Assembly (NCBI RefSeq): GCF_901709675.1
Contig: NC_051105.1
Coordinates: 2,294,001-2,358,000, forward strand
DNA length: 64,000 nucleotides
Direction of reading: 5' to 3'
From: Syngnathus acus
Taxonomy: Eukaryota > Chordata > Actinopteri > Syngnathiformes > Syngnathidae
Of the stretch, positions 35,858 through 48,759 are shown piece after piece; within the stretch, counting starts at the first letter, position 1, and each line of letters begins with the position of its first letter. A program made the translations under genes and the position numbers. The notes under the pieces were generated by a model. It ran no database searches, was not told the origin of the DNA, and worked only from the letters and a program-made list of their open reading frames with translations.

Positions 35858-37345
35858 GGCTCATTGACTCCGCTCGGACCACCCCCCCAACGAACTAGCC
35901 CCCCCCCTGCCGTGACCGAAGGAGCCGGAACTTTCCGCCTGGAGAAAGAGGCTTTGCTTGACAAAAGTGGAGGGAACTTGGCGCCGGACTAAACGAGGGA
36001 CGGCGAACTTCCAAACGTCCTGCTGATGACTTGTCAAAAGACGTGCAAGGGGATGAGGCCAGTGTAAATAATCCACCGGGATAAAGACTCTCAACAGACC
36101 GTCCAACCGGATCGCTCCGAAATGAAATAGCGCGGGGGCCATATCAAATATGGCCGCCGTGCTGCGTTAGCGAGGGTTTGGAATAAGCTAGTAGATGACA
36201 CTTGGTTTGTAACATGAATTGCGATTGATTGAAATGCTTGAACGTAGGGCTTCAAGACTGGGTTTAAGTTAAGATTTAAGTTTTCAATAAGTGTTGGGGT
36301 TTCGAGTTAACTATTCAGATCAGGGTTTTAAAGTTGAATGTCAAATCTAAGTGAAAGTTTCAAACCGGAGATTTAAAAGTAGGGTGTCAAATGAGGTTTG
36401 ATCTTTCAAAGGAGGGTTTCGAGCCTGTAATTGGGCATCCACTCACAATGTCAAATTTACAATTCTGGTCCTGGATTACGGTTTCACATGAGGATGTCAA
36501 ATTTTGGGTTCCAAGACAAAGTTATGGTTTTAAATTAAGGGTTCAGAGTTTGGGTTTTATGGTAGGGTTTCAAGGATTTCAAACTTCAACCCTAATTTGA
36601 AACCTTAACCTTGGCTTGAAAGCCTAACCGAAGCTTCAAAACCTAACTCTATCCTGAACCCAGGCTTAATTTGAAACACTAATCTTGATTTGAAACCTGT
36701 GTTGAACTTGGCCCCTCCTCCTGACTTTTAGAACCCAATTTAAGCCCTACTCTATCTTTGTTTCAAGCTCTTTGGAAGCCAGTAGCATAGCACCACTAAC
36801 TCTTCTTCTTTGTTGGCAACATTACATTATTTCAATTGGGTTTTTTTTTTTGGTGTATGTGCGTACTTGTGAATTGGGGAACTGGGAACATTGGAGTGTG
36901 CGCACACTGTGGATTTGTACTTGTGAACAAAAATAACTAGGGACTTGTGTGGGGGGGGGGGGTCGTGTGTGTGTGTGTGTGTGTCCGTGTGTGTAGACAA
37001 CATACACATTGACGCTGTATTTGATTCTAATGCCACTACTGTGCTGCTGTGTGTGCGTGTACATCCAGTAAATAGCCAGATGATGATTGACAGCCTGTAA
37101 AAGTTTGTGTATACATATGTGTACACGTATGTATATTCTGTCTTGTTTTTAGGGAAGCCTTATAGTCCGCACTCGCACGTATGCACAAACTGACGTGTGT
37201 GGGCTGGTGTGTGTGCGCGCGCGTGTGTGTGTTTTCTATGCAAGTTGTGGCGAGGGGCGTCTTGTCGTCCACACTGTGAATCCTTTTGCTACTTTCTATT
37301 TTTCTACCAGCAGCGCCGCAAAACTCAATAAAACTTCAAAAGGCC
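35858..37345 (+). other. sema5b: sema5b 3' UTR
   Basis: Runs from the TGA at 35855-35857 to the first canonical AATAAA at 37327-37332. It includes a poly-G and TG stretch at about 36950-36985 and a fold-back region (36240-36740) in which GGGTTTCAA-type words on the left are matched by TTGAAACC-type words on the right. Assignment as UTR is inferred from the absence of an earlier AATAAA. Confidence 0.6.
37327..37332 (+). terminator. sema5b: Candidate sema5b polyadenylation signal
   Basis: AATAAA, the first canonical signal after the stop codon. Cleavage would be 10-30 nt downstream. Confidence 0.55.
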
Positions 37346-39270
37346 AAGCGTGGGCGCAACCACAAAGGCAGACGTTTCTTTGTCTTGTTGTTGTTGGGTT
37401 TCAAATGGAGTTTTGGTTTTAGTGGATTTGGGTTTCAAAACAGGTGTAGGACTAGACAAAGTTACCGTTTCAAAGTGAAGTTTTCCGGTTCGGGTCTCGG
37501 TACAAGAGGTTCATATTTGAGTTTTAACACTTAGATGCACTGTACCCTACACTCTTCTATAAGTGGGTTAATAATGCCATTTTTGGTAGGGAGTAATTCA
37601 CTTCTACGATATTAACAGGGATGAGAATGGCAAACTAAATAAATCGCAAATTCACATTGTGGCGGTGTAAAAACAGTTCTCCGCGTAACCAAGATATGAT
37701 ATGACGAAAGTAGCGCCCAAATGCTGCCGAAAATAAGGCGGATGTTGTCGCATCGGTGCTGCCACTTAGTTAGGTTTACAGAGGCAAGCCGATTTCCGTA
37801 AGATGCCGTCGCGGCGGGCAGACTAATGCTCGCGAGTCGCCGAGGCTAATGCTAAAATCATGGTCAAAGCTTTCCGGAAAGTGAAAACACCCGCCCTCAC
37901 CCCTACTTTCTGATTGCCTGTTTGATCTCGGACGTCACTCGGGCACTCAATTAGGTACACCGCCATTTTCAGGTGTTCCTAATAACAGGCAACTTTATTA
38001 GGGAAAAATCATGGTCAAAGCATGGTCACTCCATTAGGTACACCGCCATTTTCAGGTTCGTTCGCGAAGATTCACGAGTGAGTGACAAACAGCGTTGCTG
38101 GTTCTTTCTTTCCTTGACAAATCGTAAATCTACATTCTGGCTAAAATAAATCACGCCAGGAGACGCAACACGTTCACTGACTGATCCGTTGCTACACGGG
38201 AAGGCATTGACTCGTTCGCGAACGGGAAAGTCAGTATTTGTGCCCTCACTGATCCGTTCTCGCGATGAACTGGAAATGCAAATCACTCATTCACTCACTG
38301 ACCCGTTCACGCACAGGTCCGTTCAGTTGGAGAACGGGAAATGCAATTCCCGACTCGTTCGTGAGCAGGAAGTGACGTCTTTTTGTTCTGTACTTCTTCG
38401 TTTTGTTTTACGGCGAGGTGGCACCAGCTTCAATGCGCATTACCGACACCTACTGGTTGAAGTCATATGAACTGAAAAATAAAACGAATCACTTTAGGAA
38501 GATTCGTTCACTCTCGTTCACTGAAACGAGTTGTTCTTTTGAACGAATCGTTCACTTACGAGCCAACACTACCCCTGTATTAAGTATTATATTTGGGACC
38601 ACGCAATGATTTGATGTTTGACATATCTTTAGGCTTATGAATGACCACGTATAGAAAGACTTTTTTATGAAATCAAAAAAGATTGAGAATCGTACGTTCC
38701 ACAAGAAAAGAAAATGTTTAAATGTTATGTTCCGTCCTTGTGCTGTGAAGTCAATCATCACACCGTTGTTATTCATAAAACAGTTTTAATAAAAGGAAAT
38801 AAGGTGCTGGAGAGTTTTCCCACACGGAGCATTCAGGACACGTACAAGCCGAAGGCCACAAAGGGAACACGACAAAGGACACGTATGTCGACGGCAAAGG
38901 ACAAACATTTCTGCACATGATAAACAAACAACAATCTTCCCATTTCCACACTTTGTGCAAACAAACAAAACATCCTTCCTTAGGTGCTTTTGAATTAAAA
39001 CCTTTTTTGTTTTATCCCACTCACTTGGAAGTTACACAATCAAAGCGTCTCACTGAGTCGCCTCGTTTTGGCTTGGACAAACCGACAAAAAAAACGATTG
39101 TTAGCTTAAAACCACAACAAACGTGACGTAAATAGTCTTTGAAAGACCTTGAGACACGCCCGTTGAGGTTGGTGACCACCTGCACGTTCCTTTTAAAAGT
39201 CTGTCAAAACATAATAAACACAAAATAAGAAATTTGTAAAACGAGCTTGGTAGGTAAGGTCTAAAGATCG
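37346..39270. other. Intergenic DNA between the 3' ends of sema5b and slc49a4
   Basis: Convergent gene ends. The middle holds a hAT-like repeat (about 38045-38590) and a duplicated TTAGGTACACCGCCATTTTC motif at about 37953 and 38034. No coding exon recognised. Confidence 0.55.
38045..38590. mobile_element. hAT-like non-autonomous DNA transposon or MITE
   Basis: The right end on the minus strand reads TAGTGTTGGCTCGTAAGTGA, followed by GAACGAATCG-type palindromic words (GAACGAATCGTTC at about 38540). This matches a common teleost repeat whose end is CAGTGTTGG-like. Several GTTCGCGAAC and CGTTCAC words recur through the body. I could not define the left terminus or a target-site duplication. 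Confidence 0.45.
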
Positions 39271-39291
39271 ATCAATCCTTTACTTCTCCCT

Positions 39292-39297
39292 TTTATT
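39292..39297 (-). terminator. slc49a4: Candidate slc49a4 polyadenylation signal
   Basis: AATAAA on the minus strand, about 430 bases past the stop codon; the first canonical signal in that direction. Confidence 0.5.
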
Positions 39298-39727
39298 CCC
39301 CCTTGCTCGGAGGCCACACAATCATCACGCTTTTGCGGTCACACACTCACGCACACACACAAACGCACGCGTACACCCACAAAACATTGTTATCTAAAAA
39401 CCACAACAACCTTTTTAAAGGTAAGACAAGTAACCAATCCAGGAGCTCCAAACAGTCAAGTTAAAACATAGGAGAATCCCAAAATAATATTTTGTCTCGT
39501 TTGGCTGCTGCTGGCTTGTGGTCAGGCAGCTTAGTGGCAGCGTCCATTTTGTGGGAAGCTCTGTCAGACAAAATGGCCACTTTTTGTGTAGGGTAAACGT
39601 AGATTTGAAGAGTCCTTGCTGGCAAATCTCACCAAAAAACTTCACTCAAAAGTCCCTTTTCTTTTCTCCCCCCGGATTTTGTGCAACATAAAGGTCCGCG
39701 TTGTCCGTTTTGCGTCTGTCTGTCCCG

Positions 39728-42700
39728 TTAAACGGAGACAAAGACGTCCAGGTAGAGGCGGTCATACGACTCGCGGAAGAACAAGATGAGCACCAGGCTG
39801 AAGATGCACGAGCTCGTCAGACACCAGTTCAACCACGACAACTCTGTGGAGGCGCACAAAACAAGATCCAAATCAAGGTTGTATAAAGGTGAGAAATGAA
39901 AGCAAAAGAAGGTTGCGTGGGTTGGTAGGTGAGGTGGAAAAGGTAGGAACCATGGTTGGTCAGAAAGTAGGTAGGTAAGGTGCAATCAATTAGGTTGGCC
40001 ATGCAAGTCAGGTAAAAAAAACTTGCGTAATCTGACCCATGACCATGTGACAGGTTATTGTTATGTGCTTCTGACGCACAAAAATTAACATGAACGCAAA
40101 CGATTGACACTTCTCTCAAAGTATTTCTAGGGAGAGAAGAAAAAAAAAAAAGGCATCTGAGCTCTCACAGGAGAGTGAGCGAGTGAGCGAGCGAGCGAGT
40201 GAACTCTCTCCATCAGAGATCTTTGAAGACCTCTGAGTCTTTTGGAGGCGGCTGCACGTCGCTCACTTCACACAGGCCGCAAAACTTTGTCAAAATAATA
40301 CGGAATGTGGAAAAGAATCTTCTAAGGAAGCGCCGCAATTATGCCGCGTGCTCCGCAGCACAACACCTAGACCGCTCGCCTCCACTTCCTGCCAATCCTC
40401 GGTGCTGCTTTGTATTCGGACCGACGCGCACGGCTTAACGATGAGAAATAAAAGGGCGCCGGGAGCAAAGGGAAGGGCGGCGAGGTTCGCCGGCGGTCCC
40501 AGCCACGTGAGGCCCAGCGTGACCGCGGCGGTGTTAAGATGGTCACCGAGGGGAGTTCATGGAGCAGGTTGATTGTTTCTAAAGTGAAGAGCTGGCCGGC
40601 GTCACCCTGAGGAATTTTTTTTTTAATACAAGCGCCACACTCATCTTGTAGTAGGGGAGGGAGGGAAGGCAGGTGAAGTGGGTACATTGCTAGGAATTAA
40701 AAAGGGTGATAAGGGAGGCAGGACAGGAAATTTGAAAAGGTAGGAAAGGTGAGAAAGGTAGGCCGTCGTACCTGTACAGTAGAAGGTGAGGAAGAAGAGG
40801 AGCAGTCCGGTGAAGAGGTTGCCTAGGAAGGTGACCACGCCGCAGGTGATGCCTTCGGGGACCGGGTACACCGTCTCGATGAAGAGTTCGAAGAAGATGG
40901 GCACGCTGCTGTTGATGAAGATGCCCACCAGGATGCACGACGTGTACAAGATGGCTGCCGGGAGGGCGGAAAAAGCAGCACGTTACGAGCGACCACCGCT
41001 AGCGCTAGCGACGTTAGCTCTCATTACCGGCTAATTTGTACCTGCGTTGGAGGGCAGGTGCGTGAGCCTGCTGAGGCAGGTGAGCGTGAACCAGGTGGAG
41101 GACAGCGAGGCCCCGGCCAGCATCAGAACCAGGATCAGCTTCAGCATCCCCCGGATGGAGTCGGCAAACCTGAAAAGCAAACGAGGGATTCCAGCAAGGG
41201 CCGCCGTTAGGATTTCAAGGCAGCCTGAAGACGCCTTTTGAAAACGTTATACGGGGGATTCCAAAAAATAATTAAATTTGTCCTGACTAATAAACGGGAA
41301 CTAAGCGTTAAAAATGGATGACTCGCTTGGCCCTAATTTCTCCCGTCATTAAACAAGCGACAGCGCTCGTCTTCGCCGAGAAAACGGCACTCTCGGAGTC
41401 TCGCTTGTCTTTTTGCGCGTCATAGCTCATTAACGGCTAGCGCGCCATCCCCGCGAGACGCCGGCTAGCGGAAGATGAGACGCGCCGCTCTCTAACCAAA
41501 GAGGAGGCGCTCCAGATAAGACCAAAAAAAAAAAAAAAAAGGACTTCACCAAAGAAGCTAATATCTATCGCTCTCTATCTATCTATATCTAGATATATTA
41601 GGGACTGCAAGTGGCAAGAAGTAAAAGTTACAGGAACTTTTGGTGTGAATGTTACCCCAGATTGTCTTGCCAACAAGATGAGCAGCACAAGAGAGCTTTT
41701 AAGCTGGGGGCTTCATTTCAAATCCTGATTTCATTGCTGAGAGGATCACGGCGTGTAGCAAATCCATAAGAAGCTTACGGCTAACTGATGGAGGCGCACG
41801 CCGTTGGACACGGGAGTCGAGTTCATTTCATTGCACTGAGCGCGGCGGCGACAACAACAACAAACTTCCTTTATTAGCGATCTCTCTCCGAAAAAGTCCC
41901 TTCCACTAGATGGCTAATCAATCCCTTTCCAGTCTCCAATGAGGGTCAGGAAATATTTCAAGGCACATTTGAAACAAGAACTGCATTTTGAAACGGGAAG
42001 TCCCGGTTCCTCACCTGGCCATGGCCACCCCGAAGACACAGCCGCCAACCGTGGACCAGAAGCCGATCCAGCCCGCGTCCACCTGACGAGCAAGAGACCA
42101 GTTAGAACATTTCCTTCAAATGGGACAACATGGATGAGCCGCCAAAAAGCTGGAGAAGCCCCGCCCCCAATATCATTTTGTTTTGAATGATCATCTTAAC
42201 AATCAGAAGCAACTTTTATTCCAAATGGCTGTGTTTTGTCCTTTGGCTGTGCTATCAGGGATACTTTTCAAACAACGAGCAATTATTGTCAGGACGCCTC
42301 TCGTTAGGATCTGCGACAACATATCGAATTGATGAAATGTATCCTGTGAGACGGAAAGTGAGGATGCCAAACTCTAATTGCATCGGCCTCAGGCAACGGC
42401 GCACGTAATACCAATCTTACGCTCGCAAACTTGGGAGAACGCAAACGGCCCCACTTCAAGCCGCCTGGTGTGTGTGTGTGTGTGTGTGTTTCCCCGACCA
42501 ACTGGAGCGGCAGCGGTGCCGTCATGGTTAACACCGTTTGGGTACAAGTTGTTTGATGTGAGTCGCAGTGTGCCGAGGTGATTCCATCCAAGAGGCGCTC
42601 GAGGCGAGCGCGTTCAACGTGAACCGCACCTTGGACGGGGGGAGCTGACGACGCCTCGCTTCGGGAAGCCGAAGCAAAATTGAAGGCTGGGAAAATATTT

Positions 42701-45700
42701 CCAAGTGGACAATGTCAACGGATGGAGGGGAGCGGGGACGGGCGGCCGCTTGACTTTCCTTTTGCCGTCGTTCGACAGGCAAATCGATTGCCTGCCTCCT
42801 GCCATGAAACACAAAGCTGGAAGAAAGATTGCTGCCGGTGGGGGAATCTTTCCGGGTTCAAGATATAATGCGAAAGAAAAGAAATGATCCCTTTCACGCT
42901 GAGAGCTTCCCCGTGTGAGCGGCCTATCGAAATTTTAAGTGTGGCAAATGGAGCGGAACAGGCAGTTTGTGTTGCCTCATTGTCATGCACGCACACACAC
43001 ACACACACACACACGGAGTGGACGACCGCCACTTGGCTCGCAAATTGTTCTCCGAGGCGGCGGCAAGATTGAAAACGTCGAGCGGTGACCCAACATTGTG
43101 ACAAAAAAAGCCCGAGGCACCGAAGCATCATGAGTTATTTCTTGTATTAAAACTAAAGTGTCTGCATGTCTGAGTGTGTGTTTCTGTGTGTCTGTGTGGC
43201 GAACACACATACCTGGCTGACTTTGGCTGGCGTGAGGATCATGTCAAGGACGCCCGCCCAGCCGGCGATCACCCCGGTGGGCACGGCGTAGGCCAGCGCG
43301 ATCATCAGGAAGCGGAAGTTACTGCGGGACACACAAAACAAAACAAAAATCACCATTTGGCAAATTGCTGAGCGAGCGAGACGTTCTGCACGGGCGCACC
43401 CGCCGCTTGCTTTCAACGGCGCTAAAGGTCTCTATGTTGGTGTTGCCTAAAAGGCAAATGTTCCCATCCAAAACCGGAAGAGCGGAGAGCAGGGGGGGAA
43501 AAAAAAAAAAGCCCATCTTCTACTTGAGCCGTTTTAAGATGGCTGCAGCCGATTCACGGCTGCCATCATATCCAAAATGAAGGTGGACAAATAAGACATC
43601 AGACAGTTGCCGGCCAGTCCCGGCCGGCTGAGGCAAAACAGCTTCAGGCGACGACATGCTCGTGAGCTGGCGGCTCGAGAAGGCGCTCAAATCCACTCAG
43701 CTTAGCACATCCACACACACACAGTCAAAGCGTACGGGTAACACACACTTCTTGTTTTGGTTCCCCCCCAACCTTCCGCCCACCTCATTGTCATGCTGCA
43801 GGCAGACCCAGGTGAAAGGCAAACGCGGACCATCTCGACAACAGCACCAAACTTCACATGCAACACCCGCGCATCTTTGAAATGCTAAATGCCCGTTAGC
43901 ACGTTTGCTCGCTTGATGGATGGACGGATAACGGCACGACTCGGCCGCCGAGCAAAGGTCGGTCGGCCGGACGTGAGCCTTGACGTGATCCCGGGCCGCT
44001 GCTTCCGTCCGACGGGGCGTTTTAATTACGCGGCCTGACGTGGCGACAGGGGGCGGAAAGTTATGGTTTCATTTTAATCAAAGACGCAAACAGGCTGTTG
44101 CTACGGGATTGATGAGACCACCGCCGGGCCCTGTGGCGCCCCCCCTCCCGCCTGTAATCACTTTAGCTTTGAACCTTGTCACTTGTGATGCATTGATCTC
44201 CACTCGGGTCCGTCAAGGACGAATGGCACTTAGCTGATGACACGTTCGACTCCACCGGACGGAAACGCGTCCCGGTTTTCTTTAGCGAGCGGCTAACTGG
44301 CATCGGCTTGTTTGTGTGCCGGTGTTGAAGTGCACTGATGCTGACTCTCTTCTGTAGCAGTTGCAAATCCAGAGCCCAAAGCCAGTTTCAGTTAAGAAAA
44401 CAACATTTGGTATGTCAGTCTATCGAGAGCAGTCCCAAAAAAAAAAAAGCTCAAAAACAGCCACTTGGAGGCTCGATGCTGTCCGACCGAGATAAAAGGG
44501 TGCCCGGAAGCTGGATGACCCGGATAAGCTTGGTCTAACTTTGTGTGAAGGATGAGGATCAACTTGGTCATTCATCCAAAGGCGCCTGAGCCCACTGGGC
44601 CTGCAGCGAAGGTATTTTTTCACAGGCTGCCATCGCGCATCTCCGCCGCTTTGATCCACGGCCCAAACCTCGGGCGATGCCGCGTTCTCGCAAAAACCGT
44701 CTCAGCCAAAAAGAAAAAAAAAAAAAAAAGCAGCCCTTGAAAAATGTTTCAGGACCACGCACGTCAGCTGGGTAGGGCGACATGTGACCCACATGGAGCG
44801 CTCTAATTTATCAGGAGGGGAAGATCTCTTTGATTAGACCCTCAACAGATGGCGAGGGGCTTCGTTAAAGATTCCGTCAAATTCAACAAGCTCTGTCGTC
44901 GTCACGTTCTACTTAAGACGCGTTGCAAAAAGCACGGCAAACATTCAAAATGCATCCAAAGGATTTTGGAGCGTTGTGTGTTGGTTCACCTGAGCAGTCT
45001 GCAGATGCTGCTCCTGTAGCTCAGCCGCTGGCTCGCGGCGGCCACGCTGGGGGGAAGCGGCGGCCGCGAGGGGAAATACAAGAGCACTGCCACAAACAGC
45101 ACAGCGATGGCAGACAGCTCTGGAAGAGGACAAATAAAAAAAGAATTAAAAATCTGGTGGAAATTGTTTTCTCGTTGTATTTTCTGAGTGGCGAGCGAGC
45201 ATCATGAGCCGACCTCCAGAATTGAAAATGAGTGACTTGGAATTAAAGTGGAACAAACGTCAGGCTCCATCTTCTGACAGCGCCACATGCTTTTAATTTT
45301 CTAAATCATTTAAGCATGACACTCCCAAAAATCCATTTTTCTTCCAGCTGTCTGCATGTGGGGACTCGAAATTGCCTTGTTTTTGTGCACGCGCCTTACG
45401 TTGATCGTATTTGTCCTGCGACGCGGCGCAGAAGCGCAATCGATCTCGGGCGGCTCGTACCTGCATACATAAGCAGCTGGATCTTCTCCCGGATGGCGCC
45501 GTCTAAAGCGGGCGGCGGCGCCGACACCCGGTGGCCCGCCGGCTGGGTGCCGTTGGGGGCGGGCACGATCAGGGGTCCCGCCACGTAGGAGGCGGCCCCG
45601 CCCAGGTAGGAGAAGAGAGAGGCCACGGCGGTGGCGGTGGCCCGCTGGTCCGGGGCGAACCACGTGGTGGAGAGGAAGGGGCCAGCGCTCATGATGGTGG

Positions 45701-48009
45701 GACCGGCTAAACCGTTGAGCAGCTGACCGCCGTGGATTAACCTGCAACGACAAGCAAAATTCAAAATGAGGTTAGATATTTTGGGTGAAAGGCGCTGGCA
45801 GCAAATCTTTTTATCTCTGTTACAGCGACATCTACTGGTGAGTGCTGCACCTGCACATGACCCCTGTCAGTCTGGTTAACATTTGTAAGGGCAAATAATG
45901 GCAAAATCCCTTTTCCCACAACATATTTTTGCCAAAGACACAACGATTGTCTTTTTAAAGCACAAATGTGCCACTTTTACGAGCAAAAGCACTCAAAATG
46001 ATCAAAACACAAAACCACCATTATTGTGTTTTTCCTCGCCATTTTGTCTGTTAGCGCATCTTTAATTAACGACTGCTTTGTCTGCACTTCAGCGGGCCGC
46101 CCCGAGTCGGCGACCCGTTTCCAAATGAAGGTCGTCAGCGTTTTGGCTTGTTATGGTGCAATCTGTCGCTACAAGGCCACCTTGTCCTGGCGTCACGCTG
46201 AGGTCAATCGCATCCTGTGGCGGCAGGTGGAACCGCCACACCCGCTCTGACCTTGATTTGGGTCGAGGCCAACTGGTTTATGGTCATAATTTCTCACGGT
46301 CTAAAATGATTGCTCCTCTACTGTGGTGATGATTCCGAAGAGGAGGCGTCTTACCAGCGGCGGAGAGACGGGTCCGTCAGCGGGATGCTGCGCAGCACCG
46401 CCCCCAGCAGCATTAAGAAGGCCGACAGCAGGAGGGACGCCCGAAGACCTGCAGACAGAACATCATCAGACCACCAGAGTCCACTGACCTCCACTCTGTA
46501 AATGTGAATCTCAAATATTAGACAAATAGGCCATTTGCAAATATTCGATTTTTGGTTGGCGGGAAATGTTGACGCTGCCCTTAAAGTAGTCATAAGTGCC
46601 TTTACTATTTATTTGTTTTCTCGCCGACTTGAACGGGAACGCCTCGACAAGACCTTGGAGAGCGAGTTGAAGTGGAAGAACTTGAAGAGACCCTCCAAGC
46701 GCCAGTGCCACAAGGAGCACTTAACAGCATTCCGACAACAAACTCACATCTTGTTTTGTAGGCTAATGTAGGACGGGGGGGGGGACAAAGCAGAGAAGTG
46801 GACAGACTTTTATGAAATATGGCAATGAAACTATATATTTATATTACTGTCTCATTTTCTAACATTTTAAGCATTGTCTTATCAATAAATATTTGTGTCT
46901 AATATCGCTATTGTTTAGTCCCCTCCCCCCCCCAAATATTTATGTGTTTTTGTTTTTACTGAATACCGTTTCATCCAACTGTCCGTAAACATATCACGTC
47001 CACACCTTTTTGGAAAACGAAATTGCATCAGAGTGACTCACCAAACCTGTGTGAGCGTATGTGAGACAACAATTACGAAGTGTCTGGCGTTTATCAACGT
47101 TCACAACCCGGAGTGCCAAATATGCCTCTTTCCCAACTTGTCAGCTGTCTTTCTTCTTCTACATGTCTGACCTGACTTCATTGTCACATGAAGAAAAGTT
47201 AGGCAAGTCTGCAAATTAGTCACACGGCAGTCACAGTCAAAATGATGTGCTAACAACCGACAATGTCTCTACTTGTAAACGTGTCAATACATGATACCGC
47301 TGTCTCGTCTGGGAAACGGAAGGCAAGTCATTAAGTTATTTAAGATGCTACCGCCCTGATTGAATACATAACATTGCATTTAACTCACAATGACCTATTG
47401 GAACTTCTTTGTTGAGCATATCAACCAATGTTTATCGTCTCAATAAGGGAAGATAATTATTTTAAAACTCTATACGATGTGGTTTGTTACTTTTGACAAA
47501 ACAATGGGAATTTCATGTGATTTTGTAACAAGAGGACATGCAAACAAGTTCAAAACTGAATTGAACGACTTTGAGGCTAGACGTTACAATGATCGGGTCC
47601 GATAGTGGTAAAGAACAACAGCATCCTTTAGTTTACCTGCTAAGAAAACACAATAGGCGCACAATGTGTACCAAATCGATTTTCAACATATCGATACTTG
47701 TCCGAGTTTACCTCTTTTATCCATCAGCCACATGAACAGCAACCACGGGATGAAGCCTACCGGACCCCACAGGACCAGCACCGCGATGTCGGACTTGGTG
47801 AAACCGAACGCATGGGCGGCGGAGTTCTGGATGGGCCCCCAGAAATTCCACACCATTCCCTGCATCAGGGCCAGCAGGGAGAACAGGCTGAGGACGAGCC
47901 ATCTTCGGCCGTACACACGGCCGTTGACTGGCGGCGGAGCTCTCGCCGCGGCGTGGGTCGGCACGAGAAGCGGCTCCCTCTCGGCTTCGGTGCTCGAAAC
48001 GGCACCCAT
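39728..48009 (-). CDS. slc49a4: SLC49A4 (DIRC2), lysosomal MFS transporter
   Basis: Major facilitator of the SLC49 family. Human SLC49A4/DIRC2 is a lysosomal membrane protein reported to transport pyridoxine. Coding exons in transcription order: 48009-47712, 46448-46355, 45741-45461, 45119-44990, 43321-43213, 42082-42015, 41169-41042, 40954-40772, 39843-39728. Phases match throughout: 1407 nt, 468 aa (human 478). Visible features: cytosolic N-terminus with the acidic dileucine EREPLL (residues 10-15), the type of lysosomal sorting signal known in human DIRC2; [10 protein letters not shown] before TM1; about 12 hydrophobic segments; lumenal glycosylation site [27 protein letters not shown] late in the protein; C-terminus [16 protein letters not shown]. 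The assignment is also supported by the neighbours sema5b and hspbap1, as in human. Confidence 0.95.
40955..45460 (-). other. slc49a4 introns, right-hand group
   Basis: Introns between exons 3 and 8 contain poly-A runs, a small TATC/TATA patch at 41568-41600, a TG tract at about 42470-42491, CA tracts near 42992-43013, and otherwise unremarkable sequence. No additional exon seen. Confidence 0.5.
46449..47711 (-). other. slc49a4 intron 1
   Basis: AT-rich, with no exon or recognisable repeat apart from poly-G near 46775 and poly-C near 46925. Confidence 0.5.
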
Positions 48010-48759
48010 GGTGGATCACCGTGAGCTCGGTTCTGGATCAATTCTGCCTTTTTGCGGTCGTTTTAGGCGGCAGAGAACGTCGAGTACACTCGGTTCTAGT
48101 CGCTGGCAATAACACAACAGCCGACGAGTACGGAACGTGACTGCGCATGCGCACTCAATCTGGTTTCCGGTACGGAAACTGTGGCTCTTAAGCCGCCATT
48201 TTAGCTCTTCATGGCCACTTTACGTGCGGCGGTGGCGGTCCTGACGCGGAGCCAAAATGGAGTAGTTTCTCAGACACAGCGCGTGACGGGCGAATTGAAA
48301 ACGAATACGTCACGTTGAGTCGCGGTCATGTGAGCTTTGTTTACTTCCGCCCACAGCTTCACCGCACGTGTTATGAACGGTGCGTTTCCTCTTTATTTTC
48401 AAAAGCTTGTATTTTCCGAGCGACTCAGCGAGCTAACTTATACGGTGTTAATATTGTCCCTTTTAAAACGAAGCTAAATGTGGTCTAGGTAATTTTGACG
48501 CTAACAAGCCCTTGTTTGTAGCTTGAGAGGGGACAGAACACAATTCAAAAACAGCACCTTTTGGCACTTAATAAATCTTTATAGCCCCTGTCAAGGATTC
48601 AAATAAGTGTGAGAGGATGAAGACAGAAGTCAACAAAATGCAACAATGAGCTCTGTTTGTTTAGAAGAGACATAAGATTCTAAATAAATGTGTGTTGCCA
48701 TCATGTCTGATGATTAAACAACAAAAACCCTGACTTAAAAACGCCGTGCGTTCCAGGCC
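48010..48759. promoter_or_regulatory. Divergent promoter between slc49a4 and hspbap1
   Basis: The two start codons are 750 bp apart and diverge. The left half is CpG-rich. Sites seen directly: a perfect NRF1 palindrome TGCGCATGCGCA (48142-48153), a CRE-like TACGTCAC (about 48307-48314), an M-box-like TCATGTGA (48326-48333), an ETS-type ACTTCCG (about 48342-48348) and an E-box CACGTG (48365-48370). The hspbap1 coding exon begins after an acceptor (TTCCAG at about 48757), so a 5' non-coding exon must lie in this interval; ATGAACG followed by GTGCGT near 48373-48386 is a plausible donor. No TATA box stands out. Confidence 0.7.

Larger units (their letters stand above)
10368..37345 (+). other. 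sema5b: sema5b transcription unit (extent)
   Basis: Approximate extent from the acceptor of the first recognised coding exon to just past the first AATAAA (37327-37332) downstream of the stop. The true transcription start is not visible; an upstream non-coding or alternative coding exon must exist because the exon at 10368 opens with an acceptor (TTTGCAG). The open frame is not closed by a stop between 10368 and the chosen ATG, so an N-terminal extension, as in a human isoform, cannot be excluded. Confidence 0.75.

Noticed and set aside
45310-45753. 147-codon minus-strand frame rich in Arg, Pro and His
   Set aside because: Alternative frame of slc49a4 exon 3; the other frame matches the transporter and joins its neighbours in phase.
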